Shown in pieces: positions 51,268 to 60,352 of a stretch of 64,000 bases of DNA. The stretch's first letter is position 1, and each line of letters opens with the position of its first letter. Made by a program: the position numbers and the translations under genes. The stretch lies in contig CAVWCU010000002.1 of the NCBI GenBank assembly GCA_963753585.1, positions 1 to 64,000 on the forward strand, read 5' to 3'. This DNA is from VRUE01 sp963753585 (lineage in GTDB: Bacteria; Actinomycetota; Thermoleophilia; Solirubrobacterales; 70-9). Below the pieces are notes generated by a model that saw nothing but the letters and a program-made list of their open reading frames with translations, searched no databases and was not told the DNA's origin.

Positions 51268-52818
51268 GTGACCGAGCCGAGACAGGAGGGACTCGACATC
51301 CGTCAGTGGGGCCGCCTCGTCTGGCGCCGCAAGTGGCTCCTGCTCGCGATAGTGATCGTGATCCCCGTCGCCGTCTACGTGGGGTCCTCGCTGCTGCCGA
51401 AGACCTACCAGTCGCAGTCGACCATCAACATCCAGGCGACCGCCGGAGCATCGGCGCTGTTCTCCAACGTCAGCTCCAAGTCAGACACCGACGAAGTGCA
51501 GACGCTGATCGGAACGACCGTGGTGGGCCGCCGGGCGGCTCGCATCCTGGGACTGCCGCCCTCCGCCGCGAAGGAGCTCCTCACTCACGTCTCGGTGGCC
51601 CCGACCAACCCCGCCGAAACCGACAGCAACTTCCTCACTATCACTGCGCAGGACTCGAATGCGGAGATGGCTGCGGCGATCGCCAACGCCTTCGCACGAG
51701 CCGTCGCCCAAGCCAGGACGTTCAACGCGATCCGCAACATCGACCGCACGATCGGGACGCTGGAGGGACAGCTGGAGTCCAGCACCGACGAGGTCTCCAT
51801 GGAGGCGATCGCCGCCCAGCTGCAGGAACTGCGCGGCCTGCGGGCGACCCAGGCCGGGACGACGTCGATCGTCGAAGTCGCGACGCCAGCGGCAACGCCG
51901 ATCTCCCCCCGACCGAAACGCAACACGGTGATCGCGGTAATCCTTTCGCTGCTGATCGCCGCCGCGCTGGCGCCGCTGCTCAACCGCCTCGACCGCCGCA
52001 TCCGCGAACCGGGCGAGCTGGAGGAACTGCTCGACGCGCCGGTGCTGGCGATGATCCCCGACGACGCCTTCCCCGGCCACCCCCCCGGCCTGCACGTGCG
52101 CGAGTCCTTCCAGACGCTGCGTGCCAGCCTCACCTACTTCAACGTCGACCGCTCGCTCTCGACCCTGGTCGTGGCCAGCCCGATCCAGCAGGACGGCAAG
52201 ACGACGGTCGCCGTCAACCTCGCCCTCGCCTACGCCCTCGACGAACGCGACGTCGTCCTCGTCGACGGGGACCTGCGCCGCCCCCAGGTGGCGGCCCGGC
52301 TGGGCAAGCACGTCGAGTTCGGGCTCGACTCGGTGCTGGTCGGCGAGCGGACGCTGGAGGAGACGCTCGTCAACGTCGACGCCGGTGCCGGGCGCCTGCG
52401 AATCCTCCCGGGCGCGGCTCCGCCGCCGAACCCCGCGGTGATGCTCGGCTCGCAGCGGATGCGCTCGCTGCTTGCCGAACTCTCCGAGAAGGTCGACATG
52501 GTGGTGATCGACACCCCCGGGCTGCTCGCGGTCAGCGACGCGATCCCGCTCTTCAACCAGGTGGCGGGCACCGTGATCGTCTCGCGCCTGAACAAGACGC
52601 CGAAGGACGCGGTTCGCCGCGCCAAGCAGGTGATCAACTCCGCCGGCGGGACCGTGCTGGGTAGCGTCGTCACCGGCGCCCACGCCGGGGGGATCTACGG
52701 CTACTACGGGTACTACGGGTACTACGGCGCCCAGAACGACCGCGACAAGGCCGAGTCGGGGAACGGCCGGCTGCGCAACCTCGCCTCCGGCGGCTTCCGC
52801 CGCGGCGGCGACTCCTAG
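51268..52818 (+). CDS. Wzz-type chain-length protein fused to BY-kinase (CpsD/CapB)
   Basis: A 516-aa capsule regulator. Residues 1-230 form the Wzz domain with two membrane helices (WLLLAIVIVIPVAVYVG and NTVIAVILSLLIAAALAP) and an external loop. The rest is a bacterial tyrosine kinase: a variant Walker A SPIQQDGKTTVAVN, Walker A' VVLVDGDLRRPQ and Walker B MVVIDTPGLL. The C-terminal autophosphorylation cluster is GIYGYYGYYGYYG, encoded by near-identical 12-base repeats. Such proteins set chain length and couple polymerisation to export. GTG start. The usual ExGKTT Glu is Gln/Asp here. Confidence 0.92.
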   Translation: MTEPRQEGLDIRQWGRLVWRRKWLLLAIVIVIPVAVYVGSSLLPKTYQSQSTINIQATAGASALFSNVSSKSDTDEVQTLIGTTVVGRRAARILGLPPSAAKELLTHVSVAPTNPAETDSNFLTITAQDSNAEMAAAIANAFARAVAQARTFNAIRNIDRTIGTLEGQLESSTDEVSMEAIAAQLQELRGLRATQAGTTSIVEVATPAATPISPRPKRNTVIAVILSLLIAAALAPLLNRLDRRIREPGELEELLDAPVLAMIPDDAFPGHPPGLHVRESFQTLRASLTYFNVDRSLSTLVVASPIQQDGKTTVAVNLALAYALDERDVVLVDGDLRRPQVAARLGKHVEFGLDSVLVGERTLEETLVNVDAGAGRLRILPGAAPPPNPAVMLGSQRMRSLLAELSEKVDMVVIDTPGLLAVSDAIPLFNQVAGTVIVSRLNKTPKDAVRRAKQVINSAGGTVLGSVVTGAHAGGIYGYYGYYGYYGAQNDRDKAESGNGRLRNLASGGFRRGGDS

Positions 52819-52842
52819 TAGCGGCGGGGCCGAGGCCTTTTC

Positions 52843-54048
52843 CTAAAGCTTGTGTCTCTCGGCGAGGAGTTCGCTGTAGAGCGTGTCGACGTCGCTGAGG
52901 AGACGGGCGGCGTCGTAGCTGTCGATTGCGTGCTGGCGGGCGACGCGGCCGTAGCGCTCGCGGCGCTTGGGGTCGGCGGCCAGCTCGACGAGCGCGGCCG
53001 CCAGGGCTGTCGCGTCGTCGCGGGGGGTCAGGATTCCGGTGTCCTGGCTGACGACCTCGCGTACTCCGCCGACGTCGGTTGTGACCGCGGGTAGGCCCGC
53101 TGCTGCCGCTTCGATCAGGGAGACGGGGGTGCCCTCGTTGTCGGAGGAGAGGACGGCCAGGTCGGCGGCGGCGAAGACCGGGCGCAGCTCGCGGCGGTAG
53201 CCGAGGAAGTGCACGTCGGCGGCGATGCCGAGCTCGGCCGCCCGGCGCTCGAGCTGCGGGCGTTCCTCGCCGTCGCCGACTACCGCGAGGCGCAGGCTCG
53301 GATCGGCCTCCCTCGCCTGCGCCAGGGCCTCCAGGAGCAGGTCGAGGCGCTTGATCGGGACGACGCGGCCGACGAAGACGAGGAGGATCTCCCCGTCGCC
53401 GACTCCCAGCTCCGCGCGCGAGAGGGCTCGCAGCTCGCCCGGGAGCAGGGTCAGGGGACCGAGGTCGAGGCCGAGGGGCAGGACCCGGAAATTCGAAGGC
53501 GGCGCGACGCCGAGGCGGACGAGGTCGTCGACCGTCGCCTGGCTGACCCCGATCAGGCAATCGCTGACCCGCGCGAGAGCGCGCTCCATCTCGAGGTAGA
53601 GCCGTGACTTGGGGGCGCCGAAGTAGCCCTCGAGGACGTGGCCGTGGTAGGTGTGGACCACCGCCGGGCGAGGGCGTACGGCGAGGGCCGCCTGGCGCCC
53701 GAGGAAGCCCGCCTTCGCCGTGTGGGTGTGGACGACGTGTGGCCTGAAGCTCCGCACCAGGCGAGCCAGCTTCGCCAGCGCCTGCACGTCGCGCAGCGGC
53801 TGCACCGGCTGCTGCAGCTCGGGGAGGTGGAGCATCGTCGCGCCCTCCTCCTCGGCCAGCTCGGCGAGCGACTCCTCGCCCGGGGCGAGGCTGCCGTGGA
53901 CGAGCAGGGTCTCGTAGCGGCCCGGGCCGAACCGCCTGCCGCTGAGCAGGGCGGCGATGTGCGCCGGCCCCCCCATGTTGAGGCGACCGATGACCTGTAG
54001 GACGCGCAGGCGCTCTCCGTTCTCCGAATCGGCTGCGGGCGGAATCAC
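52843..54048 (-). CDS. Glycosyltransferase family 4
   Basis: A 401-aa GT-B glycosyltransferase. N-terminal VLQVIGRLNMGGPAHIAALL, acceptor-side VVHTHTAKAGFLGRQAA and VHTYHGHVLEGYFG; donor side LLVFVGRVVPIKRLDLLL, HFLGYRRELRPVFAAADLAVLSS and the donor-binding EGTPVSLIEAAAAGLPAV (EX7E). It probably adds the second sugar after the WecA-like enzyme encoded next to it. Start ATG at 54048, 28 bases downstream of that gene. Confidence 0.92.
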   Translation of the reverse strand: MIPPAADSENGERLRVLQVIGRLNMGGPAHIAALLSGRRFGPGRYETLLVHGSLAPGEESLAELAEEEGATMLHLPELQQPVQPLRDVQALAKLARLVRSFRPHVVHTHTAKAGFLGRQAALAVRPRPAVVHTYHGHVLEGYFGAPKSRLYLEMERALARVSDCLIGVSQATVDDLVRLGVAPPSNFRVLPLGLDLGPLTLLPGELRALSRAELGVGDGEILLVFVGRVVPIKRLDLLLEALAQAREADPSLRLAVVGDGEERPQLERRAAELGIAADVHFLGYRRELRPVFAAADLAVLSSDNEGTPVSLIEAAAAGLPAVTTDVGGVREVVSQDTGILTPRDDATALAAALVELAADPKRRERYGRVARQHAIDSYDAARLLSDVDTLYSELLAERHKL

Positions 54049-54076
54049 GTGCCGACGCAGGCTATGCGTCTATGCG

Positions 54077-55093
54077 TCAGGCAGACCACTCGGTCGTGGG
54101 GGCGGGAGCCCAGTCCGGCGACTCCAGCAGCGCCACCACGGCGATGCCGACGAGGATCAGGACGGTGGCGACGAAGGCAGCGACCGACTTGTCGCTCCCG
54201 ACGAGGACGGCGCCGGCGGCGGTGAGAACCGCCTGGGCACTCGCCAGGGCCAGCGCCACGCGGCGGGCCGAGCCCAGCTTCGCGCGCAGCCTGTGGGTCA
54301 GGTGGTCGCGTCCGCCTTTGAAGACGCTTGCACCACGCCGCAGTCGCGAGACGACGACCAGGGCAGTGTCGAGGGCGGGAAGCCCGACCAGCACCACCGC
54401 AACGGGAACGAAGGCCCAGCCCAGCTGACCCGTCCCCGGCACCGCCATGATCGCCGCCGCGACGACGAAGCCGATCGGCATGCTGCCGCCGTCGCCGAGG
54501 AAGATGCGCGAGGGCGAGGCGAGGTTGAAGGGGAGGAAGCCGAGGCAGGCGCCGGAGAGGGCAAGCGCGATAGCCGCCAGCTCGGCGCTTCCCTGAGCGA
54601 GGGCGAGCACCCCCAGGGTCGCCCCGGACACGGCGGCGACCGTGCCGGTGGCGCCGTCCATGTTGTCCATCAGGTTGAAGGCGTTGACGACGCCGGTGAC
54701 GAAGACGACCGTCAGCCCCAGGTTGAGCACGTCGCCGGCGAAGAGGTGCCAGCCGATCCCCCCGGCGAAGAGAACGCTTGCCGCCGCGACCTCGATCGCG
54801 AGCCGGGTCAGCGGCCCCAGCCCGTAGCGGTCGTCGATCGTCCCCACCCCGAGCAGGACGACGGTCCCGATCGCGATCGGGACGAAGGCACTCGAGCCGT
54901 TGCCGAAGAGGGCGCCGGCGACGAGCAGGCCGCCGATCACGGCGGTCCCGCCGAGGTAGGGAGTCGGGCTGCCGTGGCCCTTGTAGCCGACCGGGTGATC
55001 GTAGAAGCCAGTGCGACCGGCCAGCCGGATCGCCAGCGGCGTGAGCAGCAGGGTAGCGCCGAGGGCTACGAGGAAGGCGAGCTCGGGGCCCAT
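54077..55093 (-). CDS. WecA/MraY-type undecaprenyl-phosphate sugar-1-phosphate transferase
   Basis: A 338-aa integral membrane enzyme with about 11 helices that starts lipid-linked glycan synthesis by loading a HexNAc-1-phosphate on undecaprenyl phosphate. Cytoplasmic motifs: GTIDDRYGLGP (DD), VVNAFNLMDNMDGATG, FLGDGGSMPIGF (metal-binding Asp) and GRDHLTHRL. These are those of the WecA/TagO branch rather than MraY. The ATG at 55093 is used; a GTG four codons earlier is possible. It follows the epimerase gene after 16 bases. Confidence 0.92.
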   Translation of the reverse strand: MGPELAFLVALGATLLLTPLAIRLAGRTGFYDHPVGYKGHGSPTPYLGGTAVIGGLLVAGALFGNGSSAFVPIAIGTVVLLGVGTIDDRYGLGPLTRLAIEVAAASVLFAGGIGWHLFAGDVLNLGLTVVFVTGVVNAFNLMDNMDGATGTVAAVSGATLGVLALAQGSAELAAIALALSGACLGFLPFNLASPSRIFLGDGGSMPIGFVVAAAIMAVPGTGQLGWAFVPVAVVLVGLPALDTALVVVSRLRRGASVFKGGRDHLTHRLRAKLGSARRVALALASAQAVLTAAGAVLVGSDKSVAAFVATVLILVGIAVVALLESPDWAPAPTTEWSA

Positions 55094-55109
55094 GCTGCCG
55101 AGCACCCGC

Positions 55110-56156
55110 TTAGGCGTCAACCAGGGGGTCGACTGCCGCGCCCTCGCTGAATTCGACGACCTCGCCGTCGGCGGTGGGCAGGGCGTCGGCGGCCGCACGC
55201 TTGCGCTCGAAGGCGGCGACGTCGTCGATCGCCTCCTCCACACCGCGGGTGGAGCGCCAGCCCGTCATCTGCTCCAGCGCCGTGGTGTCGGGGCAGCGCC
55301 GGCCGAGCTCCTCGAAGCCCTCGCCGTAGGCCTCCTCGTAGGGCACCATCTGGATGCCAGAGCTGGACCCGGTTCGCTCGATCACGGTTTCGGCCAGTTC
55401 GAGGATCGTGATCTCAGACGAGCGCCCGACGTTGAACGCGGTGCCGCGCGCGCCCTCCTCGTCCATCAGCATGACCAGGGCCCGGGTCGTGTCGTATACG
55501 TGCGAGAAGCAGCGAGACTGGCTGCCGTCGCCGTAGACGGTCAGGTCCTGCCCTTCGAGGGCCTGCACGACGAAGCGCGGCAGCACCATCCCGTAGGCAC
55601 CTGTCTGCCGAGGGCCCACGGTGTTGAAGAGGCGGGCGACAACCGTGTCCGCTTCGCGCTCTCGGTGGTAGCCGAGGACGATCGCCTCGCCGAAGGCCTT
55701 GGCGGTCGAGTAGGACCAGCGAGCGATCGAGGGCGGGCCCAGCACCCGGTCGGAGTGCTCGGTCAGGCCGGAGCTGCCGTTCTTGCCGTAGATCTCCGAA
55801 GTGGAGGCGAAGAGGAGCCGCCGGCCGAGCCGGTGGGCGCCCTCGGTGACGACCTGGGCCCCGCGCACGCTGCGGCCGAGCGAGTCGACCGAGCGCGAGA
55901 CGATCAGCTTCACCCCGACCGCGGAGGCGAGGTGGAAGCAGGCGTCGGCCCACTCCATGCAATCGTCGACCAGCTCGACGTCGCAGACCGACCCTTCGAC
56001 CAGCTTGGCCTGGCCGGTCGCGGCCGCGTCGGCGACGTTCTCAGCACTGCCGGTGCTGAGGTCGTCGAGGATGAGCACTTCGTCCCCCCGCGCAACCAGG
56101 GCGTCCGTTAGGTGAGAGCCGACGAATCCTGCCCCCCCAGTGATCAGGTATCTCAC
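55110..56156 (-). CDS. NAD-dependent nucleotide-sugar epimerase/decarboxylase
   Basis: A 348-aa extended SDR acting on a nucleotide sugar. RYLITGGAGFVGSHL binds NAD; FASTSEIYGKNG and WSYSTAKAFGE hold the catalytic Ser/Thr and YxxxK; VVARLFNTVGPRQTGAYGMVLPRFV and GDGSQSRCFSHVYD are typical of UDP-glucuronate decarboxylase and UDP-glucose epimerase subfamilies. An acidic tail of about 35 residues is extra. It heads the minus-strand unit with the WecA-like and family 4 transferases and probably supplies a donor sugar. Confidence 0.88.
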   Translation of the reverse strand: MRYLITGGAGFVGSHLTDALVARGDEVLILDDLSTGSAENVADAAATGQAKLVEGSVCDVELVDDCMEWADACFHLASAVGVKLIVSRSVDSLGRSVRGAQVVTEGAHRLGRRLLFASTSEIYGKNGSSGLTEHSDRVLGPPSIARWSYSTAKAFGEAIVLGYHREREADTVVARLFNTVGPRQTGAYGMVLPRFVVQALEGQDLTVYGDGSQSRCFSHVYDTTRALVMLMDEEGARGTAFNVGRSSEITILELAETVIERTGSSSGIQMVPYEEAYGEGFEELGRRCPDTTALEQMTGWRSTRGVEEAIDDVAAFERKRAAADALPTADGEVVEFSEGAAVDPLVDA

Positions 56157-56333
56157 CTAGGCATCTCCATGTCCATCAAGCCCCTACCGACCGCACGATG
56201 GCGGCTTGCGCAAGGCTCGGTTTCCCCGTGAACTCCCCTGTTTCCCATGTGAGTCATCTCACGCAAGAGGCGAAACGACTCGCGACGCAGTAGACCAGAA
56301 ACTCAACGGAGTGTCAAGGATAAGAGCTCGTCT

Positions 56334-56353
56334 TTTTGTCGAGTGCGACAAAA
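56334..56353. terminator. Small AT-flanked stem-loop downstream of the repeat-protein gene
   Basis: TTTTGTCG and CGACAAAA (56334-56341, 56346-56353) form an 8-bp stem with a 4-base loop about 50 bases past the stop of the minus-strand repeat-protein gene; on the minus strand it is followed by an A/G-rich tract, not T's. It sits in a 244-base gap that otherwise should hold the epimerase promoter. Weak call. Confidence 0.35.
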
Positions 56354-56400
56354 CACAGATGGCTCTGCAATGGGAATTTCAGGGTCCTCATGAATACTTG

Positions 56401-58029
56401 TCATGCGATCTTCAGGCGCACCTGCCGCCCCTCGACGCCGCCCCCGGAGACCCTCGCCGCCAGCCCCGTCTCGCGGCGGCTAAGCGTCTGCTCCGCCTTG
56501 CGGACAAGACCGATTCGAAGGGTCTTCGAAGCGTCCGAGGCGACGCTGAAGGATGCCGTGCCGATCGTCACCCGCTTCCCTCCGGGCCCAATCCTGGCGA
56601 GGAGCTTCAGCTTGCCCTTGCAGGCACCTCCCCCCGCGCAGGAAACCTTGAGCATGGCCTTGCCGGCCTTGACTTTGGCGGTGGCCGCCACTCGCACCAC
56701 GCCGTTCGGGACCCTCTCGAAGGCGGCGGTTACTCCGCGGGCCTGGTCCAGGGTCACGCGGCAGCTGCCGGTGCCGGTGCAGGCGCCCGAGAAGCCGGCG
56801 AACCTGGAGCCGGCGGCGGCGGTGGCGGTCAGGGTGACCTTGGTGCCGACTCCGAAGCCCACCTCGCAGGCTTGACCGCAATCGATCCCGGCCGGAGAGC
56901 TGGTCACGGTGCCCTTGCCCGTGCCCGTCCTCGAGATCGTGAGCGTGCGCCGGCCGACCGCGGTGAAGACCGCTTTGGCGGTGCGAGAGGTACTCATCGT
57001 CGTCGTGCAGGCGCCGGAGCCGGCGCAGCCCCCGCCCGTCCAGTGGTCGAAGACCGAGCCCGGCGCGGGCGTGGCCGTGAGCGTGACTTTGGTCCCTTCG
57101 AAGAACGGCTCCGAGCAGTCCGACCCGCAGTCGATCCCGGCCGGGTTGCTTGTCACGGTGCCCGAGCCGGTGCCGAGGCGCTCGACCGTCAGCGGATACT
57201 CGAATCCGGGCGGGATCAGGTTGAAGGTCGCGGTGACCGATCTCGACGCGGTCATCGTGACTTCGCAGGCGCCGGTGCCCGAGCAGCCCGAGCCGGACCA
57301 ACCGGTGAATTCGGAGCCGGGAGCGGCCTTCTGGAGCAGGGCGAGTTCGGTTTCCTCGGGATACGTGAGCAGGCATTTTTCGGGTCCTTCCTGCGCTTCG
57401 CATTCAACGGTGCCGCTCCCGCTGCCTTTGATGTTGACCGTGAGGGGGTGCTCGGGTATCGGCTGTATGAGGACAAAAAAGACGCTGACGGTATGGGGTT
57501 CGTCCATCATCAGTTCGCATTCTTCTTCTTCGCAGCCGTCGCCGGAGAAGCGTTCGAATTTGGAATTCGAGTCGGGTTCGGCAATCAGGGTCAGTTCGGT
57601 CCCTTCGGGATAGGCGGCTTTGCAGGGTTCGAACGAGCCCGAGCCCGCCTGACACTCGACCGTGCCATTGCCGGTGCCTTTGATTTTCAGCGTGAGGGGA
57701 TACTGGGTGGCCGTGAGCTCGAAGGTTGCGGTCACCGACTTGCCATCGTCCATCGTGAGCTCGCATTCGTCAGGCCCGCAATCGCCGGAGAATCCGGCGA
57801 ATTCAGAGTCCGGATCTTCGCTTGCAATCAGCCTCAGCTCAGTGCCCTCGGGGTAGGCGGCATCGCAATCTTCGACTGGCCCATCCCCCACCTGGCACTC
57901 GACAGTGCCGGTGCCCGTGCCCTCGATCGCGATCGTCAGCGCGAACAGGTCGGCGGCCTGCGCTGGGGAACCGATCTGGATCCCTGCACAGAGCGCGGCG
58001 AGAACGGCAAGAAAAGCGAGGCGGCGCAT
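56401..58029 (-). CDS. Secreted protein with divergent InlB-B-like repeats
   Basis: A 542-aa exported protein. After a Sec signal (LAFLAVLAALCAGIQIGSPAQA) come five repeats of about 70-80 residues of the form LTIxxxGTGxGTVxCxxxxxxCxxxYPEGTELxLxAxPxxxSxFxxFSGxC..xCxLTMDxxxSVTATF. The first three have acidic variants, and the later ones read GTVTSSPAGIDCGQACE. A C-terminal domain of about 110 residues (VVRVAATAKVKAGKAMLKVSCAGG) looks like a beta-sandwich. AAGGA precedes the ATG at 58029. It shares the repeat with the two large proteins at 18-25 kb; probably a surface or matrix protein. Confidence 0.82.
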   Translation of the reverse strand: MRRLAFLAVLAALCAGIQIGSPAQAADLFALTIAIEGTGTGTVECQVGDGPVEDCDAAYPEGTELRLIASEDPDSEFAGFSGDCGPDECELTMDDGKSVTATFELTATQYPLTLKIKGTGNGTVECQAGSGSFEPCKAAYPEGTELTLIAEPDSNSKFERFSGDGCEEEECELMMDEPHTVSVFFVLIQPIPEHPLTVNIKGSGSGTVECEAQEGPEKCLLTYPEETELALLQKAAPGSEFTGWSGSGCSGTGACEVTMTASRSVTATFNLIPPGFEYPLTVERLGTGSGTVTSNPAGIDCGSDCSEPFFEGTKVTLTATPAPGSVFDHWTGGGCAGSGACTTTMSTSRTAKAVFTAVGRRTLTISRTGTGKGTVTSSPAGIDCGQACEVGFGVGTKVTLTATAAAGSRFAGFSGACTGTGSCRVTLDQARGVTAAFERVPNGVVRVAATAKVKAGKAMLKVSCAGGGACKGKLKLLARIGPGGKRVTIGTASFSVASDASKTLRIGLVRKAEQTLSRRETGLAARVSGGGVEGRQVRLKIA

Positions 58030-58105
58030 CATCCCATCCTTATTGTGCCTGAGCCGCATAGAGCTCACAACACCGCCAACCGGGGAGTTACTCGGCACCG
58101 AGGGC

Positions 58106-59125
58106 CTAACGTGGCCCGTCGGTATGCACGAACAGCACCGGGTCGCCGAGGCGGCCATCCGCGCGCAGCGCCAGCAGGCCGGCCATCGCCTTCGCGGTGT
58201 AGACGGGATCGAGCGAGAGCCGCTCCTCGGCGGCGAGGGCCGCGGCGCGCGTGGCGGCCTCGGTCCGATGGCCGTAGCCCGCTCCGATCTCCTCGCGGGT
58301 CAGGTCGAGCATGTCCGGCTCGAGCTGGAGCCGGCCGAGGCGGGCTCCACGGCGCTCCAGCAAGGCGGCGGTGCGCCGCGCGAGGCGGGCGAACACCGGT
58401 GCGTCTAGGCGGAGCTGGTCGTTGACCACGACCCCGACGACGCGGGTGCGCAGGCCGGCGAGCTGGAAGCCGAGTGCCAGGCCGGCCGCGGTACCTCCGG
58501 TGCCGACCGGGACGACGACGTGCGCCGGCTCGGGCAGCGAGCCGTCCTCGACCTGGGCGGCGATCTCCAACGCCGCCTCGACATAGCCGAGCACTCCAAC
58601 CGGCGAGGAGCCGCCGGCCGGCAGCAGGTACGGAGGGTGGCCACCGCGGGCGTTGCGGGCAAGCAGCCACGGCAACATCGCCACGGTGCGCGCCTTCGTG
58701 TGGGTGCGGTAGATGCGCGCGCCCGAGGCATCGAGCCGGGCGAGCTGGGCGCTGACGTGGGCGTCGATCGGCTGGTCGACAAGCGCGAGCGCGGTCTCGA
58801 TGCCATGTTCGCGGGCGTAGAGCGCGGTCGCGAGCCCCCAGTTCGTGCCGAGGCCGCCGAAGGTGAGGATCGAGCGGCGGCTGCGGCGCCGGGCATCGGG
58901 GATCAGCCACTCGAGCTTGCGCACCTTGTTGCCGCCCCAGCCGCCCGAGCCGAAGGCGCCGTCTTCCTTCACCCAGATGCCGAGGCCCGCCAGCTCGCGG
59001 ACGGGCGTCGGGCGCTCGGACAGCACGAGATGGGGAAGGGTCTCGGCCAGGCCCGGAAAGCGCTCGTGCAGATAGGCGATCAAGACCGTGAGCATGACTG
59101 GCGACGCGAACAACCGAGGCCTCAC
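58106..59125 (-). CDS. PLP-dependent ACC deaminase/D-cysteine desulfhydrase-like enzyme
   Basis: A 339-aa fold-type II PLP enzyme. The PLP lysine is in GGWGGNKVRKLEWL, preceded by WVKEDGAFGSG, and TFGGLGTNWGLA is the conserved cofactor-near loop; VVPVGTGGTAAGLALGF binds the phosphate. Members of this group are ACC deaminases or D-cysteine desulfhydrases; the residues here do not settle which. I use the GTG at 59125; the ATG at 59095 is also plausible. It diverges from the dehydrogenase gene with about 30 bases between. Confidence 0.85.
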   Translation of the reverse strand: MRPRLFASPVMLTVLIAYLHERFPGLAETLPHLVLSERPTPVRELAGLGIWVKEDGAFGSGGWGGNKVRKLEWLIPDARRRSRRSILTFGGLGTNWGLATALYAREHGIETALALVDQPIDAHVSAQLARLDASGARIYRTHTKARTVAMLPWLLARNARGGHPPYLLPAGGSSPVGVLGYVEAALEIAAQVEDGSLPEPAHVVVPVGTGGTAAGLALGFQLAGLRTRVVGVVVNDQLRLDAPVFARLARRTAALLERRGARLGRLQLEPDMLDLTREEIGAGYGHRTEAATRAAALAAEERLSLDPVYTAKAMAGLLALRADGRLGDPVLFVHTDGPR

Positions 59126-59156
59126 AGCCGATGCCTCGCTGTAGTGTGGGCGCTCG

Positions 59157-60299
59157 ATGAGGGCGGTCGCCTGCCAACGAGGTGCGCTCGAGGTGGTCGA
59201 GCTCCCGGAGCCCGAGCCCGGGCCGGGGCAAGTGCGGATCGAGGTCACCCGGTGTGGGATCTGCGGTTCGGACCTGCACGCCCGCCATGGGATCGACCAG
59301 CTGGCAGACGTGGCGCACGGGGTGGGCTACGACCGCTTCGGCCGCTCCGACCAGCAAGTCGTCTTCGGGCACGAGTTCAGCGGTCGAGTCGCCGAGTATG
59401 GGCCGAAGTGCAAAGGGGCCCTGGCTACCGGCGCGCCGGTTGTCGCGCTCCCCCTCCTTCGCGGCCGCAACGGCGTCGATGCCACCGGCCTCTCCCAGCA
59501 CGCCCCCGGCGCCTACGCCGAGCAGTTGCTCGTCCAGGAGTCGATGATGATGGCGGTGCCGAACGGCCTCGACCCCACCGTCGCGGCGCTGACCGAGCCG
59601 ATGGCGGTCGCCCTGCATGCGGTTCGCCGCGGCGAGGTCGGCAAGCGAGATGTGGCGATCGTGATCGGCTGCGGCCCCATCGGCCTCGGCACGATCCTGA
59701 TGCTGAAGGCGACCGGCGTTCGCACCGTCATCGCCAGCGACTTCTCCCCTGGCCGGCGGGCTCTCGCCGAGCGCTGCGGGGCCGACGTCGTCATCGACCC
59801 CTCGGAGGACTCTCCCTACGAGCCGCGTGAGGATCCCGGCTGGCTGTCGAAGGCAGACGACGTCTTCGACCTCGCACTCGACACGCGCGAGAAACTCGGG
59901 CGCCTGCCGGTCGGCTGGTGGCACATCTGGCGCCTGGCGGAGAAGCTCGGCGCCGGGCCGAAGCACCCCGTCGTCTTCGAGTGCGTCGGGGTTCCGGGTG
60001 TGATCTCGCAGATCGTCGACTCCGCGCCGTTCTTCTCACGGGTCGTCGTGGTCGGCGTCTGCCTTGGCGCCGACTCGTTCACGCCGGCGATGGCGATCAA
60101 CAAGGAGATCGACCTGCGGTTTGTCCTCGGCTACACCCCACTCGACTTTCGCGACACCCTCCACATGCTCGCCGAGGGCAAGGTCGACCCACGGTCGATG
60201 ATCACGGGCACGGTTGGCCTCGCCGGCGTCGAGGGCGCCTTCTCAGATCTCGAGGGCCCCGAAAAGCACGCCAAGATCCTGATCGACCCCTCGGCATGA
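59157..60299 (+). CDS. Zinc-type alcohol dehydrogenase/threonine-dehydrogenase-like protein
   Basis: A 380-aa MDR-family enzyme. Catalytic zinc site: Cys in RCGICGSDLH and His-Glu in VFGHEFSGRV. The NAD(P) motif is VIGCGPIGLGTILM with ASDFSPGRR after it. The usual four-cysteine structural zinc lobe is absent (PKCKGALATG keeps one Cys), and an insert of about 45 residues (EDSPYEPREDPGWLSKADD...) sits in the cofactor domain. So it is not a standard liver-type ADH. Substrate unknown. The ATG at 59157 follows a short gap after the divergent PLP gene. Confidence 0.87.
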   Translation: MRAVACQRGALEVVELPEPEPGPGQVRIEVTRCGICGSDLHARHGIDQLADVAHGVGYDRFGRSDQQVVFGHEFSGRVAEYGPKCKGALATGAPVVALPLLRGRNGVDATGLSQHAPGAYAEQLLVQESMMMAVPNGLDPTVAALTEPMAVALHAVRRGEVGKRDVAIVIGCGPIGLGTILMLKATGVRTVIASDFSPGRRALAERCGADVVIDPSEDSPYEPREDPGWLSKADDVFDLALDTREKLGRLPVGWWHIWRLAEKLGAGPKHPVVFECVGVPGVISQIVDSAPFFSRVVVVGVCLGADSFTPAMAINKEIDLRFVLGYTPLDFRDTLHMLAEGKVDPRSMITGTVGLAGVEGAFSDLEGPEKHAKILIDPSA

Positions 60300-60314
60300 C
60301 CGGCCGGACGCCAG

Positions 60315-60334
60315 GCTCGCGAGCTTTCGCGGGC
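60315..60334. terminator. Stem-loop between convergent genes
   Basis: GCTCGCGA and TCGCGGGC (60315-60322, 60327-60334) pair over eight positions with one G-T pair and a 4-base loop, 15 bases after the dehydrogenase stop and 18 before the stop of the DUF1801 gene. No T-run. Plausible shared terminator. Confidence 0.4.
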
Positions 60335-60352
60335 TCGGCCGCCCCCGGGTCG

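Noticed and set aside
28895..56156. Insertion sequences or transposases within the glycan locus
   Set aside because: No transposase motif or terminal inverted repeat pair was found, despite the composition changes.
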